A DNA stretch of 64,000 bases from positions 2,365,922 to 2,429,921 of the forward strand of contig NZ_CP048289.1 of NCBI RefSeq assembly GCF_014084105.1, written 5' to 3'. This DNA comes from Streptacidiphilus sp. P02-A3a (GTDB lineage: Bacteria > Actinomycetota > Actinomycetes > Streptomycetales > Streptomycetaceae). The notes beneath the pieces are model-generated. The model worked only from the letters and a program-made list of their open reading frames with translations, was not told the DNA's origin and ran no database searches. This document shows, piece after piece, positions 16,219-25,760 of this stretch (positions are counted from its first letter, which is position 1; each line of letters opens with the position of its first letter). The translations under genes and the position numbers were made by a program.

Positions 16219-18507
16219 TCAGCGGCTGGTGCGGGTCAGCAGGGCGACCGGGAGGGCGGACAGCAGCTCGGCCACGGGCACCCGGCCGCTGAGGCGGTCG
16301 CGCCCGGTCAGCAGGTCGGTCCAGCTGCCCTCGGGCAGGTCGAGCGCGCGGTCCTGCCAGCCGCCGCGCCGCTCCAGGCCGTGCGGCAGCCGGGTGGCCA
16401 GCGCCAGCACGTCCTCGCCGCGCCGGTAGCCGAGCAGGTGGGCGTCCCCGGGCAGGGCCGTGTAGCCGCCGAGCGGGCGCTCCCGGCGCAGCCCCAGCGC
16501 GACCGTGGTGACGTGCAGCTTCTCGGCGGCCAGGGTGCCCGGGGCCGGGGTCGCGCCGAACTCCACGATCCGCCGGTTGTCCGGATCGACCAGGGTGTGC
16601 AGCGGGAACTCGCTGCCCTGGTAGAGGTCGGGGACGCCGGGCATGGTCAGGTGCAGCAGCGTGCCGGAGAGCGTGTTGACCCGCTCGTACGGCGCCAGCC
16701 GCCGCACCAGCGCGGCGATCCGCCCGGCCAGCGCCGGGGTCTCCGGGACGGCCCGGGCCGCCCGCTCCACCGCCTGCTCGTACTCCTCGTCGGGCTCGGT
16801 CCAGGTGGTGCGCAGCTTGGCCTCGCGGACCGACTTCAGCACCGCGGCGGCCAGCCGGTCGCCGTCGACCGGCCAGGCGGCGAGCGCGGTCTGCCACAGC
16901 AGGTAGCCGGTGTGCGGGTCGAGCGGGTGCTCCGACAGCGCGGTCCAGTCGGCCAGTTCGCTCCGCCACAGCTCGGGCAGCTCGGCCAGGACCGCCAACC
17001 GGGCCCGGGCGTCGGCGCTGCGCTTGGTGTCGTGGGTGGACAGCACGGTCATCGCGGACGGCCAGTCCCGCTGCATCCGCTCGCAGTAGTCGTGGAACTC
17101 GGCGGGCTCCAGGCCGGGGCGGGCCGGGTCGCCGCCGACCTCGTTCAGCGACAGCAACGGGTAGCGGCGGTAGAAGGCGGTGTCCTCGACGCCCTTGGCG
17201 GCGACGGCGGAGGCGGTCTGCGCCAGCCGGACCCGGAACTCGTCCTCGGCCGGGCCGCGCCCGCGCCGTCCCAGGGCGAGATCCAGCAGCTCGGCGGAGG
17301 CCGCGGCGGCGGCCAGCCGCTCGGCGTCGGCCGGGTCGGCGGGCTCGCCGGGCACCGGGTAGGGGCGGTACACCGGGTAGGCGGCCAGGGTGGCGGCGAT
17401 GTCGGCGCGCGGGACCTCCGCGTCGGTCCCGGCGGCGACCCGGGCCAGCCGGTTCACCTCGGCGGCCAGCTCGCCCTGCGGAGCGACCATCTCGGTGCGG
17501 CCCTCCCGGGCGCAGGCGTCGGCGTCCGGCACCGGGGCGGCGCCCAGGTGGTCGGCGTAGACGGCGGCCACCGCCCGCGTGCCCGCGCGGTCGGTGAGCA
17601 CCCCGTCGATCCGGCGCAGCGCGTCGTAGCCGGTGGTCCCGGCGCAGGCCCAGTCGGCGGGCAGCCACTCGGCGCCGGTGAGGATCTTCTCCACCGCGAC
17701 ATAGGCGCCGCCGGTCGCCTCGGCCAGCCGCCGCAGGTAGCCGCGCGGGTCGGCCAGGCCGTCCGGGTGGTCGATCCGGAAGCCCTGGAGCACGCCCTCG
17801 CGGTACAGCCGCAGCAGCAGCCCGTGGGTGGCGGCGAACACCCGCTCGTCCTCGACCCGCAGCCCGACCAGGCCGGAGACGGTGAAGAAGCGACGGTAGT
17901 TCAGTTCGCTGCGGGCCAGCCGCCACCAGGCCAGCCGGTACCACTGCCGCTCCAGCAGCTCCGGCAGCGGCAGCGTCTCGGTGCCCGGGCGCAGCGGCAG
18001 CACCTGGTCGTAGTAGCGCAGCACCGGCGGCTCGCCGGGCTCCACCCGCAGCCGGGGCAGCTCGGCCTCCAGCCGGTCGCCGAGCACCGGCAGCAGCACC
18101 CGCCCGTCCTGCGCCGACCAGTCCACGTCGAACCAGTGCGCGTAGGGCGACCGCGGTCCCTCGCGCAGCAGCTCCCACCAGGCGTGGTTCAGGCTCGCCC
18201 GGCCGGGGGCGGCCATGTGGTTCGGCACGGTGTCGACGATCAGCCCGAGCCCGTGCGCCCGGGCGGTGGCGCTGAGCGCGCGCAGCCCGGCCTCGCCGCC
18301 CAGCTCCTCGCTGATCCGGCCGTGGTCGACCACGTCGTAGCCGTGGGTCGACCCCGGCACGGCCTGGAGCACCGGGGACAGGTGCAGGTGGGAGACGCCG
18401 AGGCGGGCCAGGTAGGGCACGGCCGACCCGGCCTCGGCGAAGCCGAAGCCGGGTTGCAGCTGGAGCCGGTAGCTGGCCGTCGGGACGTTCACGGGTGCGG
18501 CGGTCAT
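16219..18507 (-). CDS. treY: Malto-oligosyltrehalose synthase
   Basis: GH13 intramolecular transglycosylase of 762 aa that converts the reducing-end alpha-1,4 bond of maltooligosaccharides to alpha,alpha-1,1. N-terminal PTASYRLQLQPGFGF is the family hallmark. Catalytic residues are nucleophile Asp 246 in FRIDHPDG, acid Glu 273 in VAVEKIL, and His492-Asp493 in STHDTKRSAD. Length is normal for the family. It follows glgX after 31 bp and precedes treZ, so the three genes form one minus-strand operon. Confidence 0.95.
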   Translation of the reverse strand: MTAAPVNVPTASYRLQLQPGFGFAEAGSAVPYLARLGVSHLHLSPVLQAVPGSTHGYDVVDHGRISEELGGEAGLRALSATARAHGLGLIVDTVPNHMAAPGRASLNHAWWELLREGPRSPYAHWFDVDWSAQDGRVLLPVLGDRLEAELPRLRVEPGEPPVLRYYDQVLPLRPGTETLPLPELLERQWYRLAWWRLARSELNYRRFFTVSGLVGLRVEDERVFAATHGLLLRLYREGVLQGFRIDHPDGLADPRGYLRRLAEATGGAYVAVEKILTGAEWLPADWACAGTTGYDALRRIDGVLTDRAGTRAVAAVYADHLGAAPVPDADACAREGRTEMVAPQGELAAEVNRLARVAAGTDAEVPRADIAATLAAYPVYRPYPVPGEPADPADAERLAAAAASAELLDLALGRRGRGPAEDEFRVRLAQTASAVAAKGVEDTAFYRRYPLLSLNEVGGDPARPGLEPAEFHDYCERMQRDWPSAMTVLSTHDTKRSADARARLAVLAELPELWRSELADWTALSEHPLDPHTGYLLWQTALAAWPVDGDRLAAAVLKSVREAKLRTTWTEPDEEYEQAVERAARAVPETPALAGRIAALVRRLAPYERVNTLSGTLLHLTMPGVPDLYQGSEFPLHTLVDPDNRRIVEFGATPAPGTLAAEKLHVTTVALGLRRERPLGGYTALPGDAHLLGYRRGEDVLALATRLPHGLERRGGWQDRALDLPEGSWTDLLTGRDRLSGRVPVAELLSALPVALLTRTSR

Positions 18508-18538
18508 GGCTTACGCCTACCCCGTGGCACCCCCCGCG

Positions 18539-20755
18539 TCACGCCGGACGCTGCAGAACCATCATCGAGCGGTCCGTCAGGTGCAGCACGTCGCCGGCCC
18601 TGACCTTGGCCCCGGCGCCGGGGAGCAGCGGCCAGGGCTGGGCGGTGTCCACGATCACCTGCCACTCCTTGCCGTGGTTCAGCGGGACGTTGAAGTCCAG
18701 CGGTTCCCAGCCGGCGTTGAACAGCAGCAGGAAGGAGTCGTCGGTGATCCGCTCGCCCCGGGTGTCGGGTTCGGAGATGGCGTAGCCGTTGAGGAACACG
18801 ATCAGCGACTTGGCGAAGGAGGCCCGCCAGTCCTGGTCGGTCATCTCCTCACCGCCGGCGGTGAACCAGGCGATGTCGGTGAGGTCGTCGTGGGTGCCGG
18901 AGACCGGGCGGCCGTGGAAGAACCGGCGGCGGCGGAACACCGGGTGGTCCCGGCGCAGCCAGACCATGTGCCGGGTGAACTCCAGCAGCTGCGCCACCGG
19001 GTCGTCGTCGTCCAGCGGCGGCGGCGCGCCGACCGGGGTCGGGCCCTGGGCCGACCCGTGCGCGGAGGAGTGCGCCGAGGCGTGCGAGGCGGCGGCGTGC
19101 GAGGCGAACGCGGGCCAGTGCACCCAGGAGAGCTCGCTGTCCTGGCAGTAGGCGTTGTTGTTGCCGTGCTGGGTGCGGCCGAACTCGTCGCCGTGGGAGA
19201 GCATCGGCACGCCCTGGGAGAGCATCAGCGTGGCGATGAAGTTGCGCTGCTGGCGGGCGCGCAGCGCGAGCACCCCCGGGTCGTCGGTCTCGCCCTCCAC
19301 CCCGCAGTTCCAGGAGCGGTTGTGGCTCTCGCCGTCGCGGTTCTGCTCGTGGTTGGCGTCGTTGTGCTTGTCGTTGTAGGAGACCAGGTCGCGCAGGGTG
19401 AAGCCGTCGTGGCAGGTGACGAAGTTGATGGAGGCGATCGGGCGGCGGCCGTCGTCCTGGTACAGGTCGGAGGAGCCGGTCAGCCGGGAGCCGAACTCGG
19501 CCAGCGCCGCGTTCTCGCCGCGCCACAGGTCGCGCACGGTGTCCCGGTACTGGCCGTTCCACTCGGTCCACAGCGGCGGGAAGTTCCCGACCTGGTAGCC
19601 GCCCTCGCCGACGTCCCAGGGCTCGGCGATCAGCTTGGTCTGGGAGACCACCGGGTCCTGCTGGACCAGGTCGAAGAACGAGGAGAGCCGGTCCACCTCG
19701 TGGAACTGCCGGGCCAGGGTGGCCGCGAGGTCGAAGCGGAAGCCGTCGACGTGCATCTCGGTGACCCAGTAGCGCAGCGAGTCCATGATCAGCTGGAGCA
19801 CGTGCGGGCTGCGCATCAGCAGGCTGTTGCCGGTGCCGGTGGTGTCCTCGTAGTAGCGGCGGTCGTCGGCCAGCCGGTAGTAGGCGGAGTTGTCCAGCCC
19901 GCGGAAGGCCAGCGTCGGGCCCAGGTGGTTGCCCTCGGCGGTGTGGTTGTAGACCACGTCCAGGATCACCTCGATCCCGGCCGCGTGCAGCGCCTTCACC
20001 ATGGACTTGAACTCCTGCACCTGCTGGCCCCGGTCCCCGGTGGCGGAGTAGGCGCCGTGCGGGGCGAAGAAGCCGATGGTGTTGTAGCCCCAGTAGTTGC
20101 GCAGCCCCAGGTCCACCAACCGGTGGTCATGGACGAACTGGTGTACGGGCATCAGCTCCAGCGCGGTCACCCCGAGCCGGGCCAGGTGCTCGATCACCGC
20201 CGGGTGCGCGATGCCCGCGTAGGTGCCCCGGATCTCCTCGGGAATGCCCGGGTGAAGATACGTCAGACCCTTGACCTGGGCCTCGTACAGGACCGTGTGG
20301 TGGTACTCGGTGCGCGGCGGGCGGTCGTTGCCCCAGTCGAAGAAGGGGTTGATCACCACCGAGGCCATGGTGTGCGGGGCGGAGTCCAGGTCGTTGCGCC
20401 GCCCGGGCTCGTCGAAGTGGTAGCCGTACACCGACTCGTCCCAGTCGACCGAACCGCTTATCGCCTTGGCGTAGGGGTCGAGCAGCAGCTTCGCCGCGTT
20501 GCAGCGGTCGCCGTTCTGCGGCTTGTACGGGCCGTGCACCCGGAAGCCGTAGCGCTGCCCGGGCTGGATCCCGGGCAGGTAGACGTGGCGCACGAAGGCG
20601 TCCTTCTCCCGCAGCTCCACCGACGTCTCCGAGCCGTCGTCGCCGAGGAGGCACAGCTCTATCCGCTCCGCCACCTCCGAGAAGACCGCGAAGTTGGTCC
20701 CGGCGCCGTCGTACGTCGCGCCCAGGGGATAGGGATGTCCCGGCCAGACCTGCAT
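18539..20755 (-). CDS. glgX: Glycogen debranching enzyme GlgX/TreX
   Basis: GH13_11 isoamylase-type debranching enzyme of 738 aa that hydrolyses alpha-1,6 branches and supplies linear chains to TreY. A CBM48 domain fills about 1-110; Asp 342 (GFRFDLAAT), Glu 378 (LIAEPWDVG) and His449-Asp450 (VTCHDGFTL) are catalytic. Residues about 551-585 are an unusual Ser/Ala/His-rich insertion (SHAAASHASAHSS and more) followed by a proline/aspartate stretch, where most homologues run straight on. The ATG at 20755 has GGAGG upstream; a longer in-frame start would add unrelated sequence. First gene of the trehalose operon. Confidence 0.95.
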   Translation of the reverse strand: MQVWPGHPYPLGATYDGAGTNFAVFSEVAERIELCLLGDDGSETSVELREKDAFVRHVYLPGIQPGQRYGFRVHGPYKPQNGDRCNAAKLLLDPYAKAISGSVDWDESVYGYHFDEPGRRNDLDSAPHTMASVVINPFFDWGNDRPPRTEYHHTVLYEAQVKGLTYLHPGIPEEIRGTYAGIAHPAVIEHLARLGVTALELMPVHQFVHDHRLVDLGLRNYWGYNTIGFFAPHGAYSATGDRGQQVQEFKSMVKALHAAGIEVILDVVYNHTAEGNHLGPTLAFRGLDNSAYYRLADDRRYYEDTTGTGNSLLMRSPHVLQLIMDSLRYWVTEMHVDGFRFDLAATLARQFHEVDRLSSFFDLVQQDPVVSQTKLIAEPWDVGEGGYQVGNFPPLWTEWNGQYRDTVRDLWRGENAALAEFGSRLTGSSDLYQDDGRRPIASINFVTCHDGFTLRDLVSYNDKHNDANHEQNRDGESHNRSWNCGVEGETDDPGVLALRARQQRNFIATLMLSQGVPMLSHGDEFGRTQHGNNNAYCQDSELSWVHWPAFASHAAASHASAHSSAHGSAQGPTPVGAPPPLDDDDPVAQLLEFTRHMVWLRRDHPVFRRRRFFHGRPVSGTHDDLTDIAWFTAGGEEMTDQDWRASFAKSLIVFLNGYAISEPDTRGERITDDSFLLLFNAGWEPLDFNVPLNHGKEWQVIVDTAQPWPLLPGAGAKVRAGDVLHLTDRSMMVLQRPA

Positions 20756-21117
20756 CGTCCTCCACCACTTCCAACCAGCGTCGGCGTCCCGTATGCATGC
20801 CCGGGCCCGCAGTGGCCCATGTGCGCCCTCCGTCCACGGACGGCACCGCACGCCCCTGCATCGTCTCGCACCGCGGGGGTGCGCCGGACGGGATTCCCTC
20901 GGCGAGTCGCCCGAACGGCACTCCCGTAGACGGTCCGTGACGCACCGGCAACCGCGTGCCGATCTGCTGCGCGCGACGGGCGGGCGAAGTACGCTTGATC
21001 GTCCGGAGTCACCCGGATGGCCTACTGTCGACGCCCCGACAGGGTACGTTGTGGACGCGCCCCCGTTCAGCCAGCGGGAGGGGCAGGCCGAGCAGCGCGA
21101 GGATGGTGAGGTCCGGG
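20756..21117. other. Divergent intergenic region glgX / HEPN gene
   Basis: 362 bp between the two divergent starts. It contains an inverted repeat CTGTCG-N6-CGACAG at 21025-21042, about 75 bp before the start of the HEPN-type gene. I see no strong -10/-35 pair and no gene. Confidence 0.45.
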
Positions 21118-22353
21118 ATGGTCGTCCCCGACGGGGGTGCCGCAGGAGGCACAGCGCGGGGCGAGGCCCCGACGCTCGTCGCCCGGACCGGCTCCGGCCG
21201 GACCGCGCCGCACCAGCCGGGGCCGTTGGAACCGACCCTCGCCTGGCCCGCCGCCGCCTGGGACGAGGCCCGGGTACGGGTCCGCCGGGCCGGACGCGCC
21301 TACGTCTGGCTGAACCTGGTCGAGCAGCGGCTGCGCTCGGTCGTCGCCGAGGTGCTGCGCCCGGTCTACGAGCCGGTGCACGGCGAGGACTGGGTGATCG
21401 CCGCCGCCGGTCCGGCCGGGGAGGAGTGGGTGCAGCGGGCCGGGGCGGTCCGCGAGGTCAGCCGCCGCAAGGGCTACCTGCTCGACCCGGACGACGACAG
21501 CCTGGTGGTCTTCCTGACGCTGCCGCAGCTGCGCGAGCTGATGGTGCAGCACTGGCCCTGCTTCGAGCCCTTCCTGAGCGACCGGCGCGACGTCGAGCTG
21601 GCGCTGGACGAGCTGGAGGTCGCCCGGCACGTGGTCTCCCGGAACCGGGCGCTGTCCGAGAACGTGCTGGCCCAGGCCGAGCGGGCGTCCGCCCGGCTGC
21701 TGCGGCTGCTCGACGGCGGCTCGGACCTGCCCGGGCTGCGCGCGCCGGTGGACGTGGTCGAGGAGCTGGTCGGCGACCGCTACGCGGACGTGATCGGGGT
21801 GCACGCGGACCGGGTCCGACTACAGCGGGACCTGCCGGTGGAGGACCTGCTGGCGGGCGCGCGCCGACTGGACGCGCTCGGGATCAGCCTCAGCCTGCTC
21901 TGCCAGAACTTCACCGGGCGGCGGCTGGTCGGCCTGGCCGACTCCGGCTGCCGGATCCGGCTGCTCTTCCTCAACCCGGCCAGCAGCGCGGTCCGCCGCC
22001 GCGAGCGGGAGCTGGGGATCGGCCGCGGCGAGCTGGCCAAGGCGGTGGAGACCAACATCATGCACGTCCGCCGGGTCCGCGCGCGGCTGCGCGACGCCGG
22101 GGCGTTCGAGATCCGGGTCTACGACGAACTCCCGCGCTGCACCGCCTACCTGGTGGACGGCGACGGCCCGGACGGGCTCGGCGTGGTCCAGCCGTACCTG
22201 CGCCGGGCGCGCGGGATGGAGTCGCCGGCGCTGGTGGTGCGCGGGGGCGCACCGGGGCCGATCGTCTCCGGCCGCGCGCCGGAGCCCGGGCTGTTCCAGG
22301 TCTACCAGGAGGAGTTCGAGGGGGTCTGGGCCGACTCGCGTCCGGTGTCCTGA
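21118..22353 (+). CDS. HEPN-type and PLD-like domain protein (SAV2148-like)
   Basis: A 411-aa cytoplasmic protein that I match by memory to the streptomycete SAV2148 family. After a disordered 40 residues, about 45-200 is helical and ends in ELEVARHVVSRNRALSENV, resembling the last helix of Swt1/HEPN domains; the RN is present but the expected histidine of an Rx4-6H RNase motif is not, so activity is doubtful. About 230-350 resembles the DUF5919/phospholipase-D-like fold of regulators (ISLSLLCQNFTGRRL, SGCRIRLLFLNP). The start at 21118 is chosen for GGTGAGG six bases upstream. It precedes the exonuclease gene by 83 bp. Confidence 0.7.
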   Translation: MVVPDGGAAGGTARGEAPTLVARTGSGRTAPHQPGPLEPTLAWPAAAWDEARVRVRRAGRAYVWLNLVEQRLRSVVAEVLRPVYEPVHGEDWVIAAAGPAGEEWVQRAGAVREVSRRKGYLLDPDDDSLVVFLTLPQLRELMVQHWPCFEPFLSDRRDVELALDELEVARHVVSRNRALSENVLAQAERASARLLRLLDGGSDLPGLRAPVDVVEELVGDRYADVIGVHADRVRLQRDLPVEDLLAGARRLDALGISLSLLCQNFTGRRLVGLADSGCRIRLLFLNPASSAVRRRERELGIGRGELAKAVETNIMHVRRVRARLRDAGAFEIRVYDELPRCTAYLVDGDGPDGLGVVQPYLRRARGMESPALVVRGGAPGPIVSGRAPEPGLFQVYQEEFEGVWADSRPVS

Positions 22354-22436
22354 ACCGTCCCCGCGCAGCCCCCGGCCCTGTTGTCAGTGGTGCACGGGAT
22401 GATGGGGCACGCCACAGGACGAGAGGACCGTACGAC

Positions 22437-23141
22437 ATGAGCTGGCTGAACGACACCCTGGTCGGATTCGACCTGGAGACCACGGGGACGGTCCCGGCCG
22501 AGTCCCGCATCGTCACCGCCGCGCTGGTGGAGGCCAAGGGCGGGGAGGTGGTCCGCGAGCGCGGCTGGCTCGCGAACCCGGGCGTGCCGATCCCGGCCGA
22601 GGCCGCCGCCATCCACGGCGTCAGCACCGAACGCGCGGTGGCCGAGGGACGCCCGGTGGCCGAGGTCGCCGACGAGGTCGCCGCCGCGCTGTGCACCCAC
22701 TGGCGGGACGGCGTCCCGGTGGTGGTCTTCAACGCGCCCTTCGACCTGAGCCTGCTCGACGCCGAGCTGGCCCGGTACGGCCTGGCCTCGCTGGCGGACC
22801 GGCTGGGCGGGGCCGCGCCGGGCCCGGTGCTGGACCCGCTGGTGATAGACCGCGCCGTGGACAAGTACCGCAAGGGCTCGCGCACGCTGCAGAGCGCCTG
22901 CGGTATATACGGGGTGGAGCTGGCCGGGGCGCACCGGGCCGGGAACGACGCGCTGGCGGCGCTGCGGGTGGCCATCGCGCTGGGCCGGTCCTACCCGGCG
23001 CAGGTCGGCGAGCTCGACCCGGCCGCGCTGCACGACCGCCAGGTCGACTGGTACCGCGACTGGGCGGCCGACCTGCAGCGCTGGCTGCGCCGGAGCAAGG
23101 ACCCGGCCGCGGTGGTGGACGGCGGCTGGCCCGCGCGCTAG
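22437..23141 (+). CDS. DnaQ-like DEDDh 3'-5' exonuclease
   Basis: A 234-aa exonuclease of the DnaQ/RNase T superfamily. All DEDDh motifs are present: ExoI with DLETTG near residue 11, ExoII in VVFNAPFDLSLLDAE, and ExoIII with the histidine and last aspartate in HRAGNDALAALR. This is the metal-dependent domain that removes 3' nucleotides from DNA or RNA. A 50-residue Trp-rich tail follows. No BRCT or helicase domain is attached. It is co-directional with the HEPN-type gene and the two may be co-transcribed. Confidence 0.88.
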   Translation: MSWLNDTLVGFDLETTGTVPAESRIVTAALVEAKGGEVVRERGWLANPGVPIPAEAAAIHGVSTERAVAEGRPVAEVADEVAAALCTHWRDGVPVVVFNAPFDLSLLDAELARYGLASLADRLGGAAPGPVLDPLVIDRAVDKYRKGSRTLQSACGIYGVELAGAHRAGNDALAALRVAIALGRSYPAQVGELDPAALHDRQVDWYRDWAADLQRWLRRSKDPAAVVDGGWPAR

Positions 23142-23424
23142 GACGGCGGCCGACCCGCGCGCCAGGGGGTGTGGCGAAGCACACACGGGTCGGCGCGGCG
23201 GGCGGAACCGGTCGGCGGCCGGGCCGGTGCCGGGGCCGTCGGCGGGCGCCCGCCCGGGCGGGGCGGCCTGCTCAGGGGTTTCCCTTAGTCCTGCTCCGGG
23301 GTCGTCTCCGTCCTGAGGGGGAGACAGCTCCACCCCGGGGACGAGGTGCCGGGCTTCGCGGCTGGGCGAAGATGGTGACCGTCAGATCCACGCGGCCAGG
23401 GGAGTACTACGGGCCGAGGTATTG
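23142..23424. other. Intergenic region downstream of the exonuclease
   Basis: GC-rich non-coding stretch without a recognisable gene. It includes a small hairpin GTGTG-GCGAAG-CACAC shortly after the exonuclease stop (near 23170) that could end that transcript. The remainder leads into the operator-promoter of the second MMPL gene. Confidence 0.4.
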
Positions 23425-23488
23425 ACTTGCCGACCGGCTAGTGAATTTCCTAAGATGCTGACACTAAACTTACTTGCCGACCGGCTAG
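23425..23488 (+). promoter_or_regulatory. Promoter with two direct-repeat operators for the second MMPL exporter
   Basis: The 17-bp sequence ACTTGCCGACCGGCTAG occurs exactly twice, at 23425-23441 and 23472-23488, start to start 47 bp. Each copy holds a near-palindrome GCCGACCGGC. TTGCCG inside the first copy (23428-23433) and TAAGAT (23451-23456), 17 bp apart, make a plausible promoter, with the second copy just after the expected start point. This is the geometry of a TetR/MarR-type repressor blocking an exporter gene. Confidence 0.75.
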
Positions 23489-23561
23489 ATCGTCGGTCCG
23501 ATCGCGCTGCCCATGCACTGACGCGGGGGTGGGGTGATCTCTGCCCTGGAGGCTCACCCGT

Positions 23562-25745
23562 ATGTTCCATCGGATAGGGCGCACCGTCGTCCGACACCCG
23601 ATCTGGACGATCGTGACGTGGATCGTCGCGGCCGTCGTGATCTTCCTGACCGCTCCGGCGCTGGCGTCCAACAGCAACGAGAGCAGCTTCCTGCCCACCA
23701 GCTACGAGTCCATCCAGGCGATGAACCTCCAGCAGGACGCCTTCCCGGCGGCCTTCACCCCGGCCGCGGAGGTGCTGTTCCAGCGCGCCGACGGCCAGCC
23801 GTTCACCGCTGCGGACAAGGCCCTGATCAGCCAGGTCACCACGGAGCTGGGCCAGAAGAAGATCGACCAGGTGCAGGCCGTCATCCCGGGGATGTACTCC
23901 AAGGACGGCAAGTACGACCTGGCCCTGGTCAAGATGAACTCCGCGGACACCGGTCAGCCCTCGCAGAACACCGCCGCGCAGACGCTGCGCGCCGACGTGA
24001 AGCAACTGGTGCAGGGCACCGACCTGGAGGCCAAGCTCGGCGGCAACGCCGCGTCGGCGCTGGACCAGCAGAACTCCTCCAAGACCGGGGGGGAGATAAT
24101 CTTCCTCGGCACCTTCCTGGTGATCATCGTGGCGATGCTCATCATCTTCCGGGCGCCACTGATGGCCCTGCTGCCACTGCTGCTGATCGCGATCGTGATG
24201 CTCGCCGCCAACGGCCTCATCAACGACATCACCAAACTGCTGAGCCTGCAGTCCAACAGCACGGTCTCCAGTCTGTTGATCATCGTGCTGTTCGGCGTCG
24301 GCACCGACTACATCCTCTTCCTGATGTTCCGCTACCGGGAACGGCTGCGGGCGGGTGACGACCACAAGGAAGCCATGATCACGGCGGTCGGCCGGGTCGG
24401 CGAGGCCATCGCCTCCGCCGCCGGTGCCGTCATCATCGCCTTCCTGGCGCTCACCCTGTCCTCGGTCTCCTTCCTCAAGCAGATGGGCCCGGCGCTGGCG
24501 ATCTCGGTCGCCGTCACCCTGATCGCCGGACTCACCCTGATGCCGGCCGTCTTCTCGCTGATCCCGCCGCGGTGGCTGTTCGCCCCGTCCAAGCGCTGGT
24601 CCGTCGAGCCCACTGGCTCGAAGTTCACCGCTGTGGGCCGGGTCGTGCAGCGCCGTCCGGCCGCGGTGGCCGCGGTCGCCGGTCTGCTGATGATCGCGCT
24701 CGCCACGGTCGCCACCGGCTACAAGGCCAGCTTCGACTTCGCCTCGGCCTCCATGCCGAAGACCGAGGAGTCGATGGTCGTCCAGAACACGCTGGCCAGC
24801 GCGTTCAGCGCCGGTTCCGGCGCGCCCGCCGGGGTCTTCCTCAGCACGGTCAACGGATCCCCGGTCGACCACGGGGCGGTCGCCACGCTGGAGCAGAAGC
24901 TGCAGACCGTCCCCGGGGTGGCCGCGGTCACGCCGGCGGTGTACGACAAGAAGGCCGACACTGCTGACATCTCGGTGACGCTGAGTGCGAACCCCGAGAG
25001 CGAGCAGGCCATGAACACGGTCAAGCAGCTCCGTGACGTGGCGCACGCGAACGCGCCGGACGGCACCAAGGCACTGGTCGGCGGTGAGACCGCCGTCTAC
25101 GTGGACATCAACAAGGCGATCAACCACGACTACTCGGTGGTGTTCCCGGTCGCCGGGATCCTGATCATGCTGATCCTGGCGCTGATGCTGCGCAGTGTGG
25201 TCGCGCCCTGGTACCTGATGGCCTCGGTCGGACTCGGCTTCGCCGCGACCATCGGTGCCACCGTGCTGATATTCCAGCATCTGCAGAACCAGGCCGGGCT
25301 GATGTTCCTGCTACCGGTGTTCGTCTACCTGTTCGTGGTGGCGATCGGTACGGACTACAACATCCTGATGATCTCCCGGCTCCGGGAGGAGGCCAGGGCC
25401 GGACGCAGCCCGCGTGAGGCCGCCGGGCAGGCCATCCGGCACGCCGGGCCGACCGTCGCCTCGGCCGGGGCGATCCTGGCCGGGACCTTCGCCAGCATGA
25501 TGCTGGCCGGGAACAGCCTCTTCAGCGAGCTGGGCTTCTCGATCAGCTTCGGCATCGTGATGGCCGCGTTCGTGATGGCGATGTTCTTCACCCCGGCGCT
25601 GACCGCGCTGATAGGGCACGCGGCCTGGTGGCCCGGTCACGCCGACCGGAACCAGGGGGACAGCGGCCACGGTGAGAGCCGGGTCGTCGCGGGGCACTTC
25701 CCCGAGGACGGCAAGATCTCCGAGCTGGACCCGACGCGCAACTAG
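23562..25745 (+). CDS. MMPL/RND-family membrane transporter
   Basis: A 727-aa MMPL exporter with the duplicated RND topology. Signatures are FGVGTDYILFLMFRYRE in the first half and AIGTDYNILMISRLREE in the second, each with the Asp-Tyr pair of the proton relay. Two extracytoplasmic loops of about 140-200 residues follow the first helices of each half. GGAGG lies before the ATG at 23562. It is only distantly similar to the MMPL protein at 9.8 kb. Its duplicated operator implies inducible expression, so export of a toxic or signalling compound is likely; the regulator gene is not in the window next to it. Confidence 0.9.
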   Translation: MFHRIGRTVVRHPIWTIVTWIVAAVVIFLTAPALASNSNESSFLPTSYESIQAMNLQQDAFPAAFTPAAEVLFQRADGQPFTAADKALISQVTTELGQKKIDQVQAVIPGMYSKDGKYDLALVKMNSADTGQPSQNTAAQTLRADVKQLVQGTDLEAKLGGNAASALDQQNSSKTGGEIIFLGTFLVIIVAMLIIFRAPLMALLPLLLIAIVMLAANGLINDITKLLSLQSNSTVSSLLIIVLFGVGTDYILFLMFRYRERLRAGDDHKEAMITAVGRVGEAIASAAGAVIIAFLALTLSSVSFLKQMGPALAISVAVTLIAGLTLMPAVFSLIPPRWLFAPSKRWSVEPTGSKFTAVGRVVQRRPAAVAAVAGLLMIALATVATGYKASFDFASASMPKTEESMVVQNTLASAFSAGSGAPAGVFLSTVNGSPVDHGAVATLEQKLQTVPGVAAVTPAVYDKKADTADISVTLSANPESEQAMNTVKQLRDVAHANAPDGTKALVGGETAVYVDINKAINHDYSVVFPVAGILIMLILALMLRSVVAPWYLMASVGLGFAATIGATVLIFQHLQNQAGLMFLLPVFVYLFVVAIGTDYNILMISRLREEARAGRSPREAAGQAIRHAGPTVASAGAILAGTFASMMLAGNSLFSELGFSISFGIVMAAFVMAMFFTPALTALIGHAAWWPGHADRNQGDSGHGESRVVAGHFPEDGKISELDPTRN

Positions 25746-25760
25746 CCGACCGGGTCGGCG

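Noticed and set aside
21118-23141. Toxin-antitoxin call for the HEPN-type gene
   Set aside because: No small antitoxin-like neighbour (MNT or similar) and the Rx4-6H motif is incomplete.
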